DNA of 64,000 bases. It comes from Flammeovirgaceae bacterium (GTDB lineage: Bacteria > Bacteroidota > Bacteroidia > Cytophagales > Cyclobacteriaceae). The position numbers were made by a program, and so were the translations under genes. The stretch covers positions 56,647-120,646 of the forward strand of contig JAJTEH010000012.1 in NCBI GenBank assembly GCA_021298355.1, given 5' to 3'. Shown here one piece after another: positions 17,217 to 27,196 of the stretch. The notes beneath the pieces are model-generated. The model searched no databases and was not told the origin of the DNA. It worked only from the letters and a program-made list of their open reading frames with translations. Position 1 is the first letter of the stretch. The number at the start of each line of letters is the position of its first letter.

Positions 17217-18027
17217 AATAAAGTTGACAGTGAGAACAGTGATAGAACGTGTAAAAAAAAGAATAAGAGGTGTTCTTCATTTCTGCCAGGATTCATTTGT
17301 TTTTCTATATATCAATCTGTTGAATAAAAAAGCAATACGAACACATTATCGCTCTATACCTATCATCATCAACAATTTTAATCGACTAAGTACGTTACGC
17401 AATTTGGTTGAATGGTTGAAAAAAAATAAGTATACCACTATCGTTATTTTAGATAACCAATCTACGTATCCTCCATTATTGGAATATTACAAAACGTGTG
17501 ATGTAAAAGTAATAAGGTTAGATAAAAACTACGGTCATCTTGCCTTGTGGAAATCTGGTATTTACCATACGTACAAATGGAATTATTTTGTATACACCGA
17601 TTCTGATGTTTTGCCGATTGAAGCTTGCCCTGAAAATTTCTTATTGATTTTTTACGAATCGTTACAGAGATATTTCAGTTTAAAAAAAGTGGGATTCTCC
17701 ATTAAAATAGATGATTTACCGGATCATTTTTCTTTCAAGGAAAAAGTAATTGAATATGAAAAAAAATATTGGGAAAATCATTTTCACGCTGTAGGTTTTG
17801 ATGCCCCCATAGATACGACTTTTGCTTTGTATAAACCCTTTACTACTTTAAGGTACGGAGAAGTATATACGCAAAAAGCAATCAGAATGAAACCACCCTA
17901 TACCATCAGGCATTTTCCGTGGTATAACGATTCTGAAAACTTAAATGAAGAGGAATTATATTATATTGAAAAAAGCAATAGTTCTTCAACAATTAGCAAG
18001 CAGCTATCAGGAAATAAGATATACTAG
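17206..18027 (+). CDS. Glycosyltransferase family 2-like protein
   Basis: The 273-residue protein has a GT-A core: IPIIINNFNRLSTL, VILDNQSTYP in place of the usual DDxS, RLDKNYGHLALW, then YTDSDVLP with a clear DSD as DxD metal site. A basic N-terminus with an aromatic stretch (FVFLYINLL) precedes it. I moved the start from a TTG to the ATG that overlaps the previous stop. Family assignment is good and the sugar is unknown. Confidence 0.78.
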   Translation: MPIKIKLTVRTVIERVKKRIRGVLHFCQDSFVFLYINLLNKKAIRTHYRSIPIIINNFNRLSTLRNLVEWLKKNKYTTIVILDNQSTYPPLLEYYKTCDVKVIRLDKNYGHLALWKSGIYHTYKWNYFVYTDSDVLPIEACPENFLLIFYESLQRYFSLKKVGFSIKIDDLPDHFSFKEKVIEYEKKYWENHFHAVGFDAPIDTTFALYKPFTTLRYGEVYTQKAIRMKPPYTIRHFPWYNDSENLNEEELYYIEKSNSSSTISKQLSGNKIY

Positions 18028-18036
18028 AATACGTTT

Positions 18037-18645
18037 ATGTTTAACACAGGCATTGCTACCAAACTAAGATCCATAAGGGATAACATACTTTTTAAAGAAT
18101 TGAAATACGTGCCAACAAGTATTGAAAAACCACGGCACCTTATTCAATCAAAATCGCAAGCATGGGTTGGCTTAGAAAGTATAGTAAAAGATATCATTCA
18201 GTTTTCTAATTGTCAAACAAATCATGCGTTAGAATTTGGTGTTGAGTTTGGTTATTCATCATCTGCACTATCAAACTACTTTAAAAAAGTAACAGGAGTA
18301 GATATTTTCACAGGCGATGAACATGCTGGTTTCCATGGCGATATTTTTGAATTAACAAAAAGTAACTTTAAGGATTTTCCTAACATAGAATTAATCAAGT
18401 CCGACTATCGCGATTTTATTAAAGATAATGCTCAACAATACGATTTAATTCATGTTGATATCGTTCACACGTATGAGGCTACGTATGAATGTGGTTTGTG
18501 GAGTGCGCAGCATTCAACAGTAACTATTTTTCATGATACAGAAAGTTACCGCGATGTAAAACGTGCAGTAGCTGCTATTGCTAAAGCAACGCACAAAAAG
18601 TTTTATAATTATAAAAAGTATAACGGGTTAGGAATAGTTATTTAA
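18037..18645 (+). CDS. SAM-dependent methyltransferase, class I
   Basis: The 202-residue protein has LEFGVEFGYSSSALS (motif I, E-x-G-x-x-x-G), VTGVDIFTGDEH closing the second strand, YDLIHVDIVHTYEAT and TVTIFHDTES. The D-x-V-H and HD pattern resembles the Methyltransf_24 group that modifies sugars and phenolics. It is the second methyltransferase of the locus, between two glycosyltransferases, and therefore probably makes O- or N-methyl sugars or a methyl cap. Confidence 0.8.
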   Translation: MFNTGIATKLRSIRDNILFKELKYVPTSIEKPRHLIQSKSQAWVGLESIVKDIIQFSNCQTNHALEFGVEFGYSSSALSNYFKKVTGVDIFTGDEHAGFHGDIFELTKSNFKDFPNIELIKSDYRDFIKDNAQQYDLIHVDIVHTYEATYECGLWSAQHSTVTIFHDTESYRDVKRAVAAIAKATHKKFYNYKKYNGLGIVI

Positions 18646-18653
18646 TCAGCTCA

Positions 18654-19589
18654 ATGTTTACAGTTTCAGCCATCATACCAAACTATAACCACGCAACATT
18701 TCTCAAACAACGAATAGATAGTGTTCTTAATCAGTCGTTGTCTGTTTACGAAGTAATTATTCTGGACGATTGTTCAACCGACAAGAGCCTCGATGTTATA
18801 AATGAATATATAAATCATCCTTTAGTTAAACACGTTATAATCAATGAAAAAAATTCCGGCTCACCGTTTTTGCAATGGCAAAAAGGAATTGATCTGGCAA
18901 AAGGAGATTGGATTTGGATTGCTGAGAGTGACGATTATGCCGATATAAATTTTCTATTGAAAATGATGAACCTAGCGGAGCAAAATCCTTCAGCAGGTTT
19001 GTTGTATGCTAACTCTGCGCTCGTTTACGGAGAGATTGTACAGACAAAAACCTTTGCGGATTTAAAAAATGAAAAGCTAAAGACCAATCGTTGGTCTACT
19101 TCCTATTTCAACCAAGGCATCGATGAAATAAATGAAGCATTGCTTCCACACGGTACCATCAATAACACAAGTGTAGTTTTATTTAAAACCTCAATTTTAA
19201 AATCTATCCACATCAATGATAAACCATTTAAGTACATCGGAGATAAATATGTTTTTATAAAAATGCTGAACAAAACAAACATTGCTTATTTACCGGATAC
19301 CTTGAATTTTTACAGAGCAAATCCCGAAGGAAAACCTAAATACACTACTGATTTTTTCCAGTATACAATCGAACATTTTTTTATACTAAGTTGGGTAAAG
19401 AAGAATATAAAGAATCTATCAAATGTGAGTTTACAAAAAGCAATAGAAGAGAATTGCCAATTCTCCATACTTCCAATTCCGCCCAAAAGGGTATCATACT
19501 TCTATAAAATGCTATTAACAGATTTTACCCTATTTCTGATTCTTTATAGGTATAACCTGAAGAGAACATTGAAAAAGATTTTTAAATGA
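18654..19589 (+). CDS. Glycosyltransferase family 2
   Basis: The 311-residue GT-A enzyme opens with VSAIIPNYNHATFLKQRI, carries DDCSTDKSLDV, and has WIAESDDYAD as the DxD. A conserved C-terminal basic stretch follows. It starts nine bases after the methyltransferase and is followed by a 99-base gap, the longest in this run of genes, so the transcript may pause or re-initiate after it. Confidence 0.9.
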   Translation: MFTVSAIIPNYNHATFLKQRIDSVLNQSLSVYEVIILDDCSTDKSLDVINEYINHPLVKHVIINEKNSGSPFLQWQKGIDLAKGDWIWIAESDDYADINFLLKMMNLAEQNPSAGLLYANSALVYGEIVQTKTFADLKNEKLKTNRWSTSYFNQGIDEINEALLPHGTINNTSVVLFKTSILKSIHINDKPFKYIGDKYVFIKMLNKTNIAYLPDTLNFYRANPEGKPKYTTDFFQYTIEHFFILSWVKKNIKNLSNVSLQKAIEENCQFSILPIPPKRVSYFYKMLLTDFTLFLILYRYNLKRTLKKIFK

Positions 19590-19688
19590 TTCTCTTACAA
19601 TCTGATGTTTTATTAGCGTGAATTAATGTTTAATTTTACATGATTTACCCAGATGTAAGGTGTTAAACATAGTATGATTTAAGTAAAA

Positions 19689-20798
19689 ATGGCTACAATC
19701 CTCTTCTACTCACCATTCAACCAACGTTCCCGCGATACGGAAACGCTGATGATTGCGTTTAAAAAAGAAGGGCATTCCGTAATCTCACTTTCTCAGCAAG
19801 AAGGGTACATCATTCATCCTCTTTTACAACAGTTTGGAATAGAAACGTATTCGTATATTTTACCGGGTAAAAGAAGTGGTTTCTGGTATTTTATAAGACA
19901 TATCTTTTTCTTCATAAAGTTTTGTTACCAGCATAACGTTGAGATAGTGTACAGTCACCTCGAACCTGCCAATTTTGTTGCATCAATAGGGCAATACTTT
20001 ATCAGGGCAAAAGTATATCTGTGCAGGCATCATATCAATGAAAGCAATTTATATCAGTTCGATAAAGACTTGTATTATAAATTAACCTATCGACTCGCCA
20101 AAAAAATTATTGTTGTTTCAAACCATGCTAAACAATACATGGTAGAAAAAGAGAAAATACCGGCTGAAAAAATTATCCATATCAACCTGGCTTATAATTT
20201 CGACTTATATCCTAAACCAAATGAAAATACTGTAGAAGAACTAAAAGCAAAGTTTGGTGTAAACAAATTAATTTTGCTAGGCGCATGTAGGTTTACAAAG
20301 TTTAAGCGGCCCGACTTATTACTTGATGTTGTTTATCAGCTTAAACAAAAAAATATTGATGTAACGCTAGTGTTGATGGGCAAAGGAGAAATGGAAGAAG
20401 AGTTAAAAGCAAAAATATCAAATTTGCATTTGAATGAACAAGTACACCTAACTGGTTTTGTAGAAAACGTGATGGATTACTATGCAACGTGCGATTTTTT
20501 TCTACATCCAAGTTTGCTCGAATCGAGTTGTGTTGTTATTAAAGAAGCAGGTTTAGCAAAAAAACCAGTAATTGCTTGCAAAGGAATAGGTGATTTTGAT
20601 GATTATCTTGTTCATTTAAAAAATGCTTTTTTAACCAATCAGGTAAATTTTGTTAACGAATCTGTTAGTATTATTGAAAACTATTATACAAGAAAAAAAG
20701 ATTTGATGGACATCGGTGAGAATCTTTATAAAGATGTTTTTCTCAATTTTGATCAATCACACATCTTGCAACAGTATCATACACTTAATCAGGGGTAA
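19689..20798 (+). CDS. Glycosyltransferase family 4
   Basis: The 369-residue GT-B enzyme has an N-terminal acceptor domain (MATILFYSPFNQRSRDTE) and the donor domain LLGACRFTKFKRPDLLLDV, VLMGKGEMEEEL, HLTGFVENVMDYYATCDFFLHPS, with the Glu-containing SLLESSCVVIKEAGLAKKPVIA. The order and spacing are those of GT4. The 5' gap of 99 bases includes a weak hairpin (TTACAT...ATGTAA) but no clear promoter box. Confidence 0.9.
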   Translation: MATILFYSPFNQRSRDTETLMIAFKKEGHSVISLSQQEGYIIHPLLQQFGIETYSYILPGKRSGFWYFIRHIFFFIKFCYQHNVEIVYSHLEPANFVASIGQYFIRAKVYLCRHHINESNLYQFDKDLYYKLTYRLAKKIIVVSNHAKQYMVEKEKIPAEKIIHINLAYNFDLYPKPNENTVEELKAKFGVNKLILLGACRFTKFKRPDLLLDVVYQLKQKNIDVTLVLMGKGEMEEELKAKISNLHLNEQVHLTGFVENVMDYYATCDFFLHPSLLESSCVVIKEAGLAKKPVIACKGIGDFDDYLVHLKNAFLTNQVNFVNESVSIIENYYTRKKDLMDIGENLYKDVFLNFDQSHILQQYHTLNQG

Positions 20799-20801
20799 TG
20801 T

Positions 20802-21737
20802 ATGACTAACCCTTTTTTCACGATAGTAATTCCGCTGTACAATCGAGCTGCCTTTATTCCAGAATTGGTAAATACAATTCTAAAACAAGAGTTTACTAAT
20901 TTCGAATTAATTTTAGTTAACGATGGCAGTACAGACCAAACTCAATCTATATTAAATGAATTAAGGGATAGTAGAATTACATGTATTTCAACACCAAATC
21001 AAGAAAGAGGAGCAGCACGCAACCAAGGAGCAAGGTTAGCAAAAGGTAAGTACATAAATTTTTTCGATTCAGATGATGAAATGAGAAGTAATCATTTAAA
21101 AGATGCGCATGAGTTCTGTAAGAAAGAAAATTATCCTTTATGGTTTCATACTTGCTATGGTTTTAAAAATGAACATGGCGAGATAATTGGGTATGAGTAT
21201 GGGGTAGAAAAGAATCCTGAAAGCAAGCTGATAAAAACAAATTATCTTGGCTGTAATAGTGTTTTTGTTGAAAGAGATTTTTTTCTTGAAAATTTATTCT
21301 GTGATACTAGAACACTGGCTTCTTCAGAAGACTGGGAGCTGTGGCTAAGGCTGATGGCAAGACAGCCCTTAAAGCGTTGTAAGTCTTTAACGTTTTACAT
21401 ACTTCAACATAAGAATAGAAGTATCCATACCATTTCGGCCAAAAATATAATTCAAAGAGATACTTTGCTTTTAAATTTATTGCTTGCAGATGCATACTTC
21501 TTAAAGAAGTTTAAAAATCAACTTTCAATTTTTGAAGCAGATAGATATACTTTTTTTGCTTTGCATTTAATAGAAAGCAGAGATAAGAAAAATGCATTTG
21601 CTTACTTACTAAAATCATTTAGTACCTCTAAGCAAGTTGTTTTCAGAAAGAGATTTATAGCTTGCTGTAAAAATTTGTTTTTGCTCTATTTAGGTTTTTC
21701 AATTGGTTTACAAAAGGCAAAAAGCTCTGTAAAATGA
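20802..21737 (+). CDS. Glycosyltransferase family 2
   Basis: The 311-residue GT-A enzyme has FTIVIPLYNRAAFIPELV, LVNDGSTDQTQ, RGAARNQGARLAKGKYINF, FDSDDEM (DxD) and SSEDWELWLRL. It lies three bases after the preceding GT4, and its stop is overlapped by the GT61-like gene (ATGA). The product is cytosolic with a C-terminal hydrophobic/basic helix that may bind membrane. Confidence 0.92.
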   Translation: MTNPFFTIVIPLYNRAAFIPELVNTILKQEFTNFELILVNDGSTDQTQSILNELRDSRITCISTPNQERGAARNQGARLAKGKYINFFDSDDEMRSNHLKDAHEFCKKENYPLWFHTCYGFKNEHGEIIGYEYGVEKNPESKLIKTNYLGCNSVFVERDFFLENLFCDTRTLASSEDWELWLRLMARQPLKRCKSLTFYILQHKNRSIHTISAKNIIQRDTLLLNLLLADAYFLKKFKNQLSIFEADRYTFFALHLIESRDKKNAFAYLLKSFSTSKQVVFRKRFIACCKNLFLLYLGFSIGLQKAKSSVK

Positions 21738-22882
21738 TTAAGCAAGTATTAAAAAAAATATTCCCAATAGTTTTTCTTAAGAAAGCGTTTTATTATTACA
21801 ATACTGTAAAAATTAAAAGCATAGATCTTATTCTATTTCCTGAGTTTAAAGTTGATAAACTAAAATTTCTAACGTACAGAGTAAGTTTTCCGTTTAGAGA
21901 AAATAAAGTTGACACCAATATCATTACCAATAGTGCAGTAAGAAATTACATGCAACAATGGAATAGTTGGACGCAAGATGAATTTATTTTTGTCTATAAA
22001 AGCAAAATCACCATCGAACCTAAAATAGGGTGGGGCATAATCGGAAGAAATAAACTATTATATTATTCATTAGGTATTAGTCGTACATTATTTCTTCCAA
22101 AGCCAGATGCGTTTACCTGGTTTTTAGGAAAGAAAAAAAGTAAAGAAGTAGATAAAATCGTTTCGTTGCGAGACACAGGCGAAGAAAATTATTTTCATTT
22201 TTTTAATGATGTATTGGCTAAAATTTATTTTCTGGAATTGCAAGGCATTCCTATTCAAGAATATCAGTTGTTAATTGCTGAAAAAACATGGAACAAGAGT
22301 TTCTTTCAATTTTGGTTAGCACATATTGGGCGTGAAAGAAAATTTACATGGTTGGTGCAAAAAAGCGATGAGTACATTATCAGTCAGGAAAGTATTTTTT
22401 GCAAACCCATTACACATCATCAACAAGTACTTCATAATTTGTTTCAACCTTACTTCGAAATTTCAGTAGAGAATAAACAATATTCGGAGAAGATTTACTT
22501 AAAGAGAAATCCTAAACGTTTACGATTCGTAGAAAATGGAGAAGAAATTGAAAATTTAGTGAAACAACATGGTTTCGAAGTAGTTGACACAGATGAGTTG
22601 GTAGTAGCAGAACAAATAGCCTTGTTTAGAGGTGTTAAAAAAGTAATTGGAGTACACGGTGCAGGTTTAACCAATTTATTGTTTTGTGCGAAATGTGAAG
22701 AGTTAATAGAATTATTTCCGCCACCCGATGCTGGTTATTTACCATTCCATTACATCTTGGTGGCTTCGCATAAACACATTCGGTACAATGCAGTAATAGG
22801 AAATCCAACTAGAAGTACGTTTAGCGGATCTTTTTTGGTAAATGAAAAGGAGTTAGAATCAATGATTATCAATCGCTACTAA
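21734..22882 (+). CDS. Glycosyltransferase family 61-like protein
   Basis: The 382-residue protein shows the GT61 pattern: RDTGEENYFHFFNDVLAKI near residue 142, KIYLKRNPKRLRFVENGEE, and GVHGAGLTNLLFCAKCEELIELFPP near residue 312. GT61 enzymes in bacteria and eukaryotes transfer pentoses or GlcNAc. The N-terminus is basic, without a signal peptide, so it is likely cytosolic. It is coupled to the GT2 gene by a four-base overlap and followed two bases later by asnB. Confidence 0.88.
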   Translation: MIKQVLKKIFPIVFLKKAFYYYNTVKIKSIDLILFPEFKVDKLKFLTYRVSFPFRENKVDTNIITNSAVRNYMQQWNSWTQDEFIFVYKSKITIEPKIGWGIIGRNKLLYYSLGISRTLFLPKPDAFTWFLGKKKSKEVDKIVSLRDTGEENYFHFFNDVLAKIYFLELQGIPIQEYQLLIAEKTWNKSFFQFWLAHIGRERKFTWLVQKSDEYIISQESIFCKPITHHQQVLHNLFQPYFEISVENKQYSEKIYLKRNPKRLRFVENGEEIENLVKQHGFEVVDTDELVVAEQIALFRGVKKVIGVHGAGLTNLLFCAKCEELIELFPPPDAGYLPFHYILVASHKHIRYNAVIGNPTRSTFSGSFLVNEKELESMIINRY

Positions 22883-22884
22883 AC

Positions 22885-24747
22885 ATGTGTGGAATAGCTG
22901 GCTTTATTGGAGAATCTCACAATCAAATTGATTTACAAGCAGTTTGCAGAGCCATTGCGCATCGTGGTCCGGATGGGCAAGGTATTTTTGCAGATGATGA
23001 AATAGCGCTGATTCATACGCGCCTTGCCATAATTGATTTAACCGATGCTGCTAAACAACCCTTTCAGTTTAAAAACTGGGTTTTAATATTTAACGGTGAA
23101 ATATATAATTATAAAGAGATTAGGAATGAGTTATTAAAATTAGGATACCAGTTTCAGACACAGTCTGATACAGAAGTTATTATAAAAGCATACGATTGCT
23201 GGCGCGAAAAAGCAGTAGAGCATTTTATCGGAATGTTTGCATTTGCTATTTATAATCTTCAAAATAAATCGTTGCAATTATTCAGAGATAGATTGGGTGT
23301 AAAGCCTTTGTATTACGCTATAGAAAAAAATGTTCTTTATTTTGCAAGTGAGTTAAAAGTATTTAAGCACTTCCCTGTCAGTAAAACTATTAACAACCAA
23401 TCACTCACGCATTATTTCTCATACGGTTATACACCGTCTTCACAATCCATCTATTCAGCTGTAAAAAAATTACCAGCTGGAAGTTATCTGACTTATCACA
23501 ATCAAGAAAGTAAAATTCAATCCTATTGGCATATTCCAGCTCCGGAGGAAAATTTCAAATCTGAAAGTAAAGTAATAGAGGAGTTACAAGAATTATTGAT
23601 TTCAGCTTGTAAGTACAGAATGGTAAGCGATGTTCCGGTGGGTGTATTTTTAAGTGGTGGCATTGATAGTTCTTTGGTAAGTGCTATTTTAAGTAAACAT
23701 TTTGGTGCCATTAAAGCCTTTAACATTGGTTTCGAAGAACAAAGTTTTAACGAATCTATATATGCTGAAAAAGTAGCCAAGCATTTGCAAATAGAATTTC
23801 ATTCTTCTACCTTAAGTTTAAAGGAGGCTAAAAAATATTTCGATCATTTTTATTCTATTTATGACGAGCCTTTTGCCGACACATCGGGTATACCAACGGC
23901 TTGTGTTTCAGCTTTTGCTAAATCCAAAGGAGTAAAAGTTGTATTATCTGCAGATGGCGGAGACGAACTTTTTGCTGGTTACACACACTATCAACAGGCC
24001 ATTCAGTTGTATACACGCTTACATATTTTACCTGCACAAGCTAGGAAAGCACTACGTGGACTATCAAAGTTTTTGATTACTAAAAAATTCAGGAAAGCTT
24101 TTGTAGCGTTAAACTTCGAACATAAAATTTTTGCCTTAGAAGAATTACTTGAAGCTTCTGATTTTAAATCCTTTTATAACGCTTTAATAGCTAACCAGGC
24201 AGAAGATGAGTTAGCGCAATTACTTGTGCAAGCTGAAGTTGAATACAAAACCTCATCTTCACAACATCAGCCTTTATATGAAATGCGAAAATGGGATTTA
24301 GAAAATTACATGGCCGATGATTTATTGGTGAAGGTAGATCGTGCCACTATGTTTAATCAAATTGAATGTCGCGAACCTTTGCTGGATCATCGCTTAACAG
24401 AGTTTGCTTTTAAACTTCCTCCTTCAATTCACCAGCAAAATCAAAGTACAAAATATTTATTACGTAAAATTTTGGGGAATTATTTGCCCCACCAATTATT
24501 CGATAGAAAGAAACAGGGTTTTTCTATCCCTGTTTTCCAATGGTTTAAAGATGAGCTCGATCAACTGTTTGATCAGTACCTATCTAAAAATGAAATTGAA
24601 AAAACAGGTTTGCTTCATTATTCAGAGGTAGAAAGGGAATGGAAGAAATACCGATATTATAAGAAAATAGGAAAAGAATATAACATTGAGAAAATGTGGC
24701 GATTGTTAAGTTTTATGATGTGGTATAAAAAATATCAAAATGAATAA
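22885..24747 (+). CDS. asnB: Asparagine synthase (glutamine-hydrolysing) family amidotransferase
   Basis: The 620-residue protein has the class II glutaminase domain starting MCGIAGFIGE with Cys2 as nucleophile, HRGPDGQG and FNGEIYNY. The synthetase domain has the PP-loop LSGGIDSSL near residue 257 and DGGDELFAGY. Family members in O-antigen loci (WbpS-like) often amidate sugar uronic acids rather than aspartate. Its position between a GT61-like gene and two GT4 genes, with eight-base overlap, favours that role, but ordinary asparagine synthesis is not excluded. Confidence 0.9.
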   Translation: MCGIAGFIGESHNQIDLQAVCRAIAHRGPDGQGIFADDEIALIHTRLAIIDLTDAAKQPFQFKNWVLIFNGEIYNYKEIRNELLKLGYQFQTQSDTEVIIKAYDCWREKAVEHFIGMFAFAIYNLQNKSLQLFRDRLGVKPLYYAIEKNVLYFASELKVFKHFPVSKTINNQSLTHYFSYGYTPSSQSIYSAVKKLPAGSYLTYHNQESKIQSYWHIPAPEENFKSESKVIEELQELLISACKYRMVSDVPVGVFLSGGIDSSLVSAILSKHFGAIKAFNIGFEEQSFNESIYAEKVAKHLQIEFHSSTLSLKEAKKYFDHFYSIYDEPFADTSGIPTACVSAFAKSKGVKVVLSADGGDELFAGYTHYQQAIQLYTRLHILPAQARKALRGLSKFLITKKFRKAFVALNFEHKIFALEELLEASDFKSFYNALIANQAEDELAQLLVQAEVEYKTSSSQHQPLYEMRKWDLENYMADDLLVKVDRATMFNQIECREPLLDHRLTEFAFKLPPSIHQQNQSTKYLLRKILGNYLPHQLFDRKKQGFSIPVFQWFKDELDQLFDQYLSKNEIEKTGLLHYSEVEREWKKYRYYKKIGKEYNIEKMWRLLSFMMWYKKYQNE

Positions 24748-25906
24748 GCCAAACATCGTTATGCTAATTCCTGAATTAACGATGGGCGGTGCTCAACATT
24801 CTTTTGCGCGTTTGGCCTGGGCTTTATCTATTCATTATACTATTATACCGGTTGTTTTCGATGTGCGTACATCTCCATTTTATCTGATGCCTTCCGAGGT
24901 TAAAAATTTAACAACTAAGCCGGCACAAACCATATTTTCAAAGGTTAGGAATGTATGTATCAGATTTGTTCAGCTAAGAAAGTTGAAAAGAAACCTTCAA
25001 CCTGTTGCGTGTATTAGTTTTTTGGAAGGAGCCGATTATTTAAATGTGTTAACTAAACAAAAAGAAAAAGTAATCATTAGCATTCGCGGCTCTAAAGTGC
25101 ACGATCCTAACATGCACATGTATATGTTTGCTTTACGAACTAAATTTCTTATTCCTTTTTTGTATAAAAAAGCTGATAAAATTGTAACAGTAAACAAAGG
25201 CATACAAAAAGAACTTGTACATTTTTTTAGGCTGAATGCCAACAAAATCGAAACCATTTATAATTACATTGATGCCTTGCATGATTCTTCGTTACAACCT
25301 AATTCATTCCTTCAAACTCCGTATATTTTGTTTAGTGGCCGGTTAGCACATGAAAAAGGCATTAGAGAAATTGTAAAAGTTTTTGCATCAATACAAGTCA
25401 AAATACCCGATTTGAAATTAGTATTGTTAGGTGATGGTCCGGAAAAAGAGAATATCATACATGATGCAAATAGAGTAGGCTTAACAATAGGAAAAGAAGA
25501 ATACAATCAAATTGTGTTACCAGGAAGTGTTAGTAACACATATGCTTATCTTAAAAATGCGAGTGTTACTGTTCTTAATTCTGTTTCCGAAGGATTTCCA
25601 AACGCTATGGCAGAATCTTTATTAGCGGGTAAACGGGTTGTTGCAGGCGATTGTCCGTACGGGCCGCGAGAATTATTTGCGTTAGGAGAAGGAAAAGAAA
25701 TTACGGATGAAGAGTATCCGATTGAAACAGGCGGTGGAACTTTGTTGCCACCTATTGATGAGAAATCACACTCGGTATGGATACATGCTATTAGTAAAAT
25801 TATAAAGAGTAACTTAAATAGTGATGAATTGTTTGTATCACGATTTAAGGCAGCAACATCAAAAGAAAACTTTGTCAACAGCTGGAGAAAAATAATACAG
25901 GGGTAA
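24740..25906 (+). CDS. Glycosyltransferase family 4
   Basis: The 388-residue GT-B enzyme starts MNKPNIVMLIPELTMGGAQ, with the Gly-Gly acceptor loop. The donor domain has LFSGRLAHEKGIREIVKVF, LVLLGDGPEKENI, VLPGSVSNTYAYLKNASVTVLNSV and SEGFPNAMAESLLAGKRVVA. These match GT4 in order and spacing. It overlaps asnB by eight bases. Confidence 0.92.
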   Translation: MNKPNIVMLIPELTMGGAQHSFARLAWALSIHYTIIPVVFDVRTSPFYLMPSEVKNLTTKPAQTIFSKVRNVCIRFVQLRKLKRNLQPVACISFLEGADYLNVLTKQKEKVIISIRGSKVHDPNMHMYMFALRTKFLIPFLYKKADKIVTVNKGIQKELVHFFRLNANKIETIYNYIDALHDSSLQPNSFLQTPYILFSGRLAHEKGIREIVKVFASIQVKIPDLKLVLLGDGPEKENIIHDANRVGLTIGKEEYNQIVLPGSVSNTYAYLKNASVTVLNSVSEGFPNAMAESLLAGKRVVAGDCPYGPRELFALGEGKEITDEEYPIETGGGTLLPPIDEKSHSVWIHAISKIIKSNLNSDELFVSRFKAATSKENFVNSWRKIIQG

Positions 25907-25913
25907 CAACACT

Positions 25914-27044
25914 GTGGAAAGCAAAAAAACCATATTGATCATAGAAAATAGCATTGATGTAACAGGAGCATTAAAGTCTATTGTAAGAACTTGTTTATAC
26001 AACCCTACCGAGTATAAATTCATTTTTGTGTTACCTAAAAAATCTATAGCAGGTAAATGGTTAATTCAGCAAGGGTTCACGCATATCGAATATATAAACA
26101 TGATAGAATTAAGCAGATCATGGAAGAGAAATGCGCTGTATTTACCTTTTTTAGTGAACAATGCCTTTCGTTTGAAAAGGATTATACATACGTATAAGGT
26201 ATCGTTAGTTATAAACAATGATTTATACAATTTACTTCCGGTAGCCTTAAGGTTTATAGGGTATTCTAAACGATACGTATGCTATGTTCGTTTTTTACCG
26301 AATCGTTTTCCGTTTATGCTATACAACTATTGGGTTAAACTACATTTGCTTCATGCTTTTGCTTTGGTGGCGGTATCAAAACATTTAGCCGGATTTTTAC
26401 CTCAATCGCCAAAAGTGCATGTTGTTTATAACGAGTTACCTCTTGAATCAGAAGTAAGTGCTGATAATTCACCGGTTGTCAGAGAACATGTTTTTCTTTA
26501 CATGGCTAACTATATAAAAGGAAAAGGGCACGAATATGCATTACAGGCATTTGCTAAAATTGCTGATCGGTTGCCACAATGGAAATTGCGTTTTATTGGT
26601 GGCGATATGGGTTTACTGAAGAATAAATTATTTCGCGAAGAACTTATTGAGTTGAGTAATGCCTTAAACATTGCAGATAAATGTGAGTGGATGGGCTTTA
26701 CGAATAATATTAAACATGAGTATAAGCGCGTAGAAGTAACTCTTAATTTTTCTGAGTCTGAATCCTTTTCGCTTACTTGTTTAGAGTCTTTGTATTTTGG
26801 TACACCCGTTGTGGCTACTAATAGTGGTGGGCCTGCAGAAATTATTTCGCATGGTATAAACGGATTTTTAGTAGAGAATAAAAATGTGGATAGTATGGCA
26901 AATGCGATGTTACAAATTGCAAACGAAGCAGACTTGAGAAAGAGAGTTAACCAAGAAGGGTATATCATGGTTCAGGAGAATTTTAGTCCGGATAAAACGT
27001 CAGGAAGATTAATTGAACTTTATAAGCTAGCAATACGAAATTAA
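25914..27044 (+). CDS. Glycosyltransferase family 4
   Basis: The 376-residue GT-B enzyme starts at a GTG, since the first in-frame ATG lies about 60 residues in. It opens MESKKTILIIENSIDVTGA. The donor domain has YMANYIKGKGHEYALQAF, LRFIGGDMG, EWMGFTNNIKHEY, and the acidic pair in SFSLTCLESLYFGTPVVATNSGGPAEI. It is the last glycosyltransferase of the plus-strand run and is followed by an AT-rich palindrome. Confidence 0.9.
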   Translation: MESKKTILIIENSIDVTGALKSIVRTCLYNPTEYKFIFVLPKKSIAGKWLIQQGFTHIEYINMIELSRSWKRNALYLPFLVNNAFRLKRIIHTYKVSLVINNDLYNLLPVALRFIGYSKRYVCYVRFLPNRFPFMLYNYWVKLHLLHAFALVAVSKHLAGFLPQSPKVHVVYNELPLESEVSADNSPVVREHVFLYMANYIKGKGHEYALQAFAKIADRLPQWKLRFIGGDMGLLKNKLFREELIELSNALNIADKCEWMGFTNNIKHEYKRVEVTLNFSESESFSLTCLESLYFGTPVVATNSGGPAEIISHGINGFLVENKNVDSMANAMLQIANEADLRKRVNQEGYIMVQENFSPDKTSGRLIELYKLAIRN

Positions 27045-27054
27045 AATAGTACTA

Positions 27055-27082
27055 TGATCATTTAATTGATTAAATTTGATCA
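27055..27082. repeat. AT-rich imperfect inverted repeat
   Basis: TGATCA flanks TTTAATTGATTAAA and is repeated at the far end with a two-base bulge, giving about 12 paired bases. No T-run follows, so it is not a good terminator. It could be a binding site or mark the end of the glycosyltransferase transcript. Confidence 0.3.
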
Positions 27083-27196
27083 AGAATTAATACTCCATTC
27101 TTCTATTCCTTCCTTGTAGCATTCTATGACTTTAAAACTACTATCAGAGTTAAATCTGGTATGTAGAAGGTTAACTGAAATACAATTTCTGTTGTC

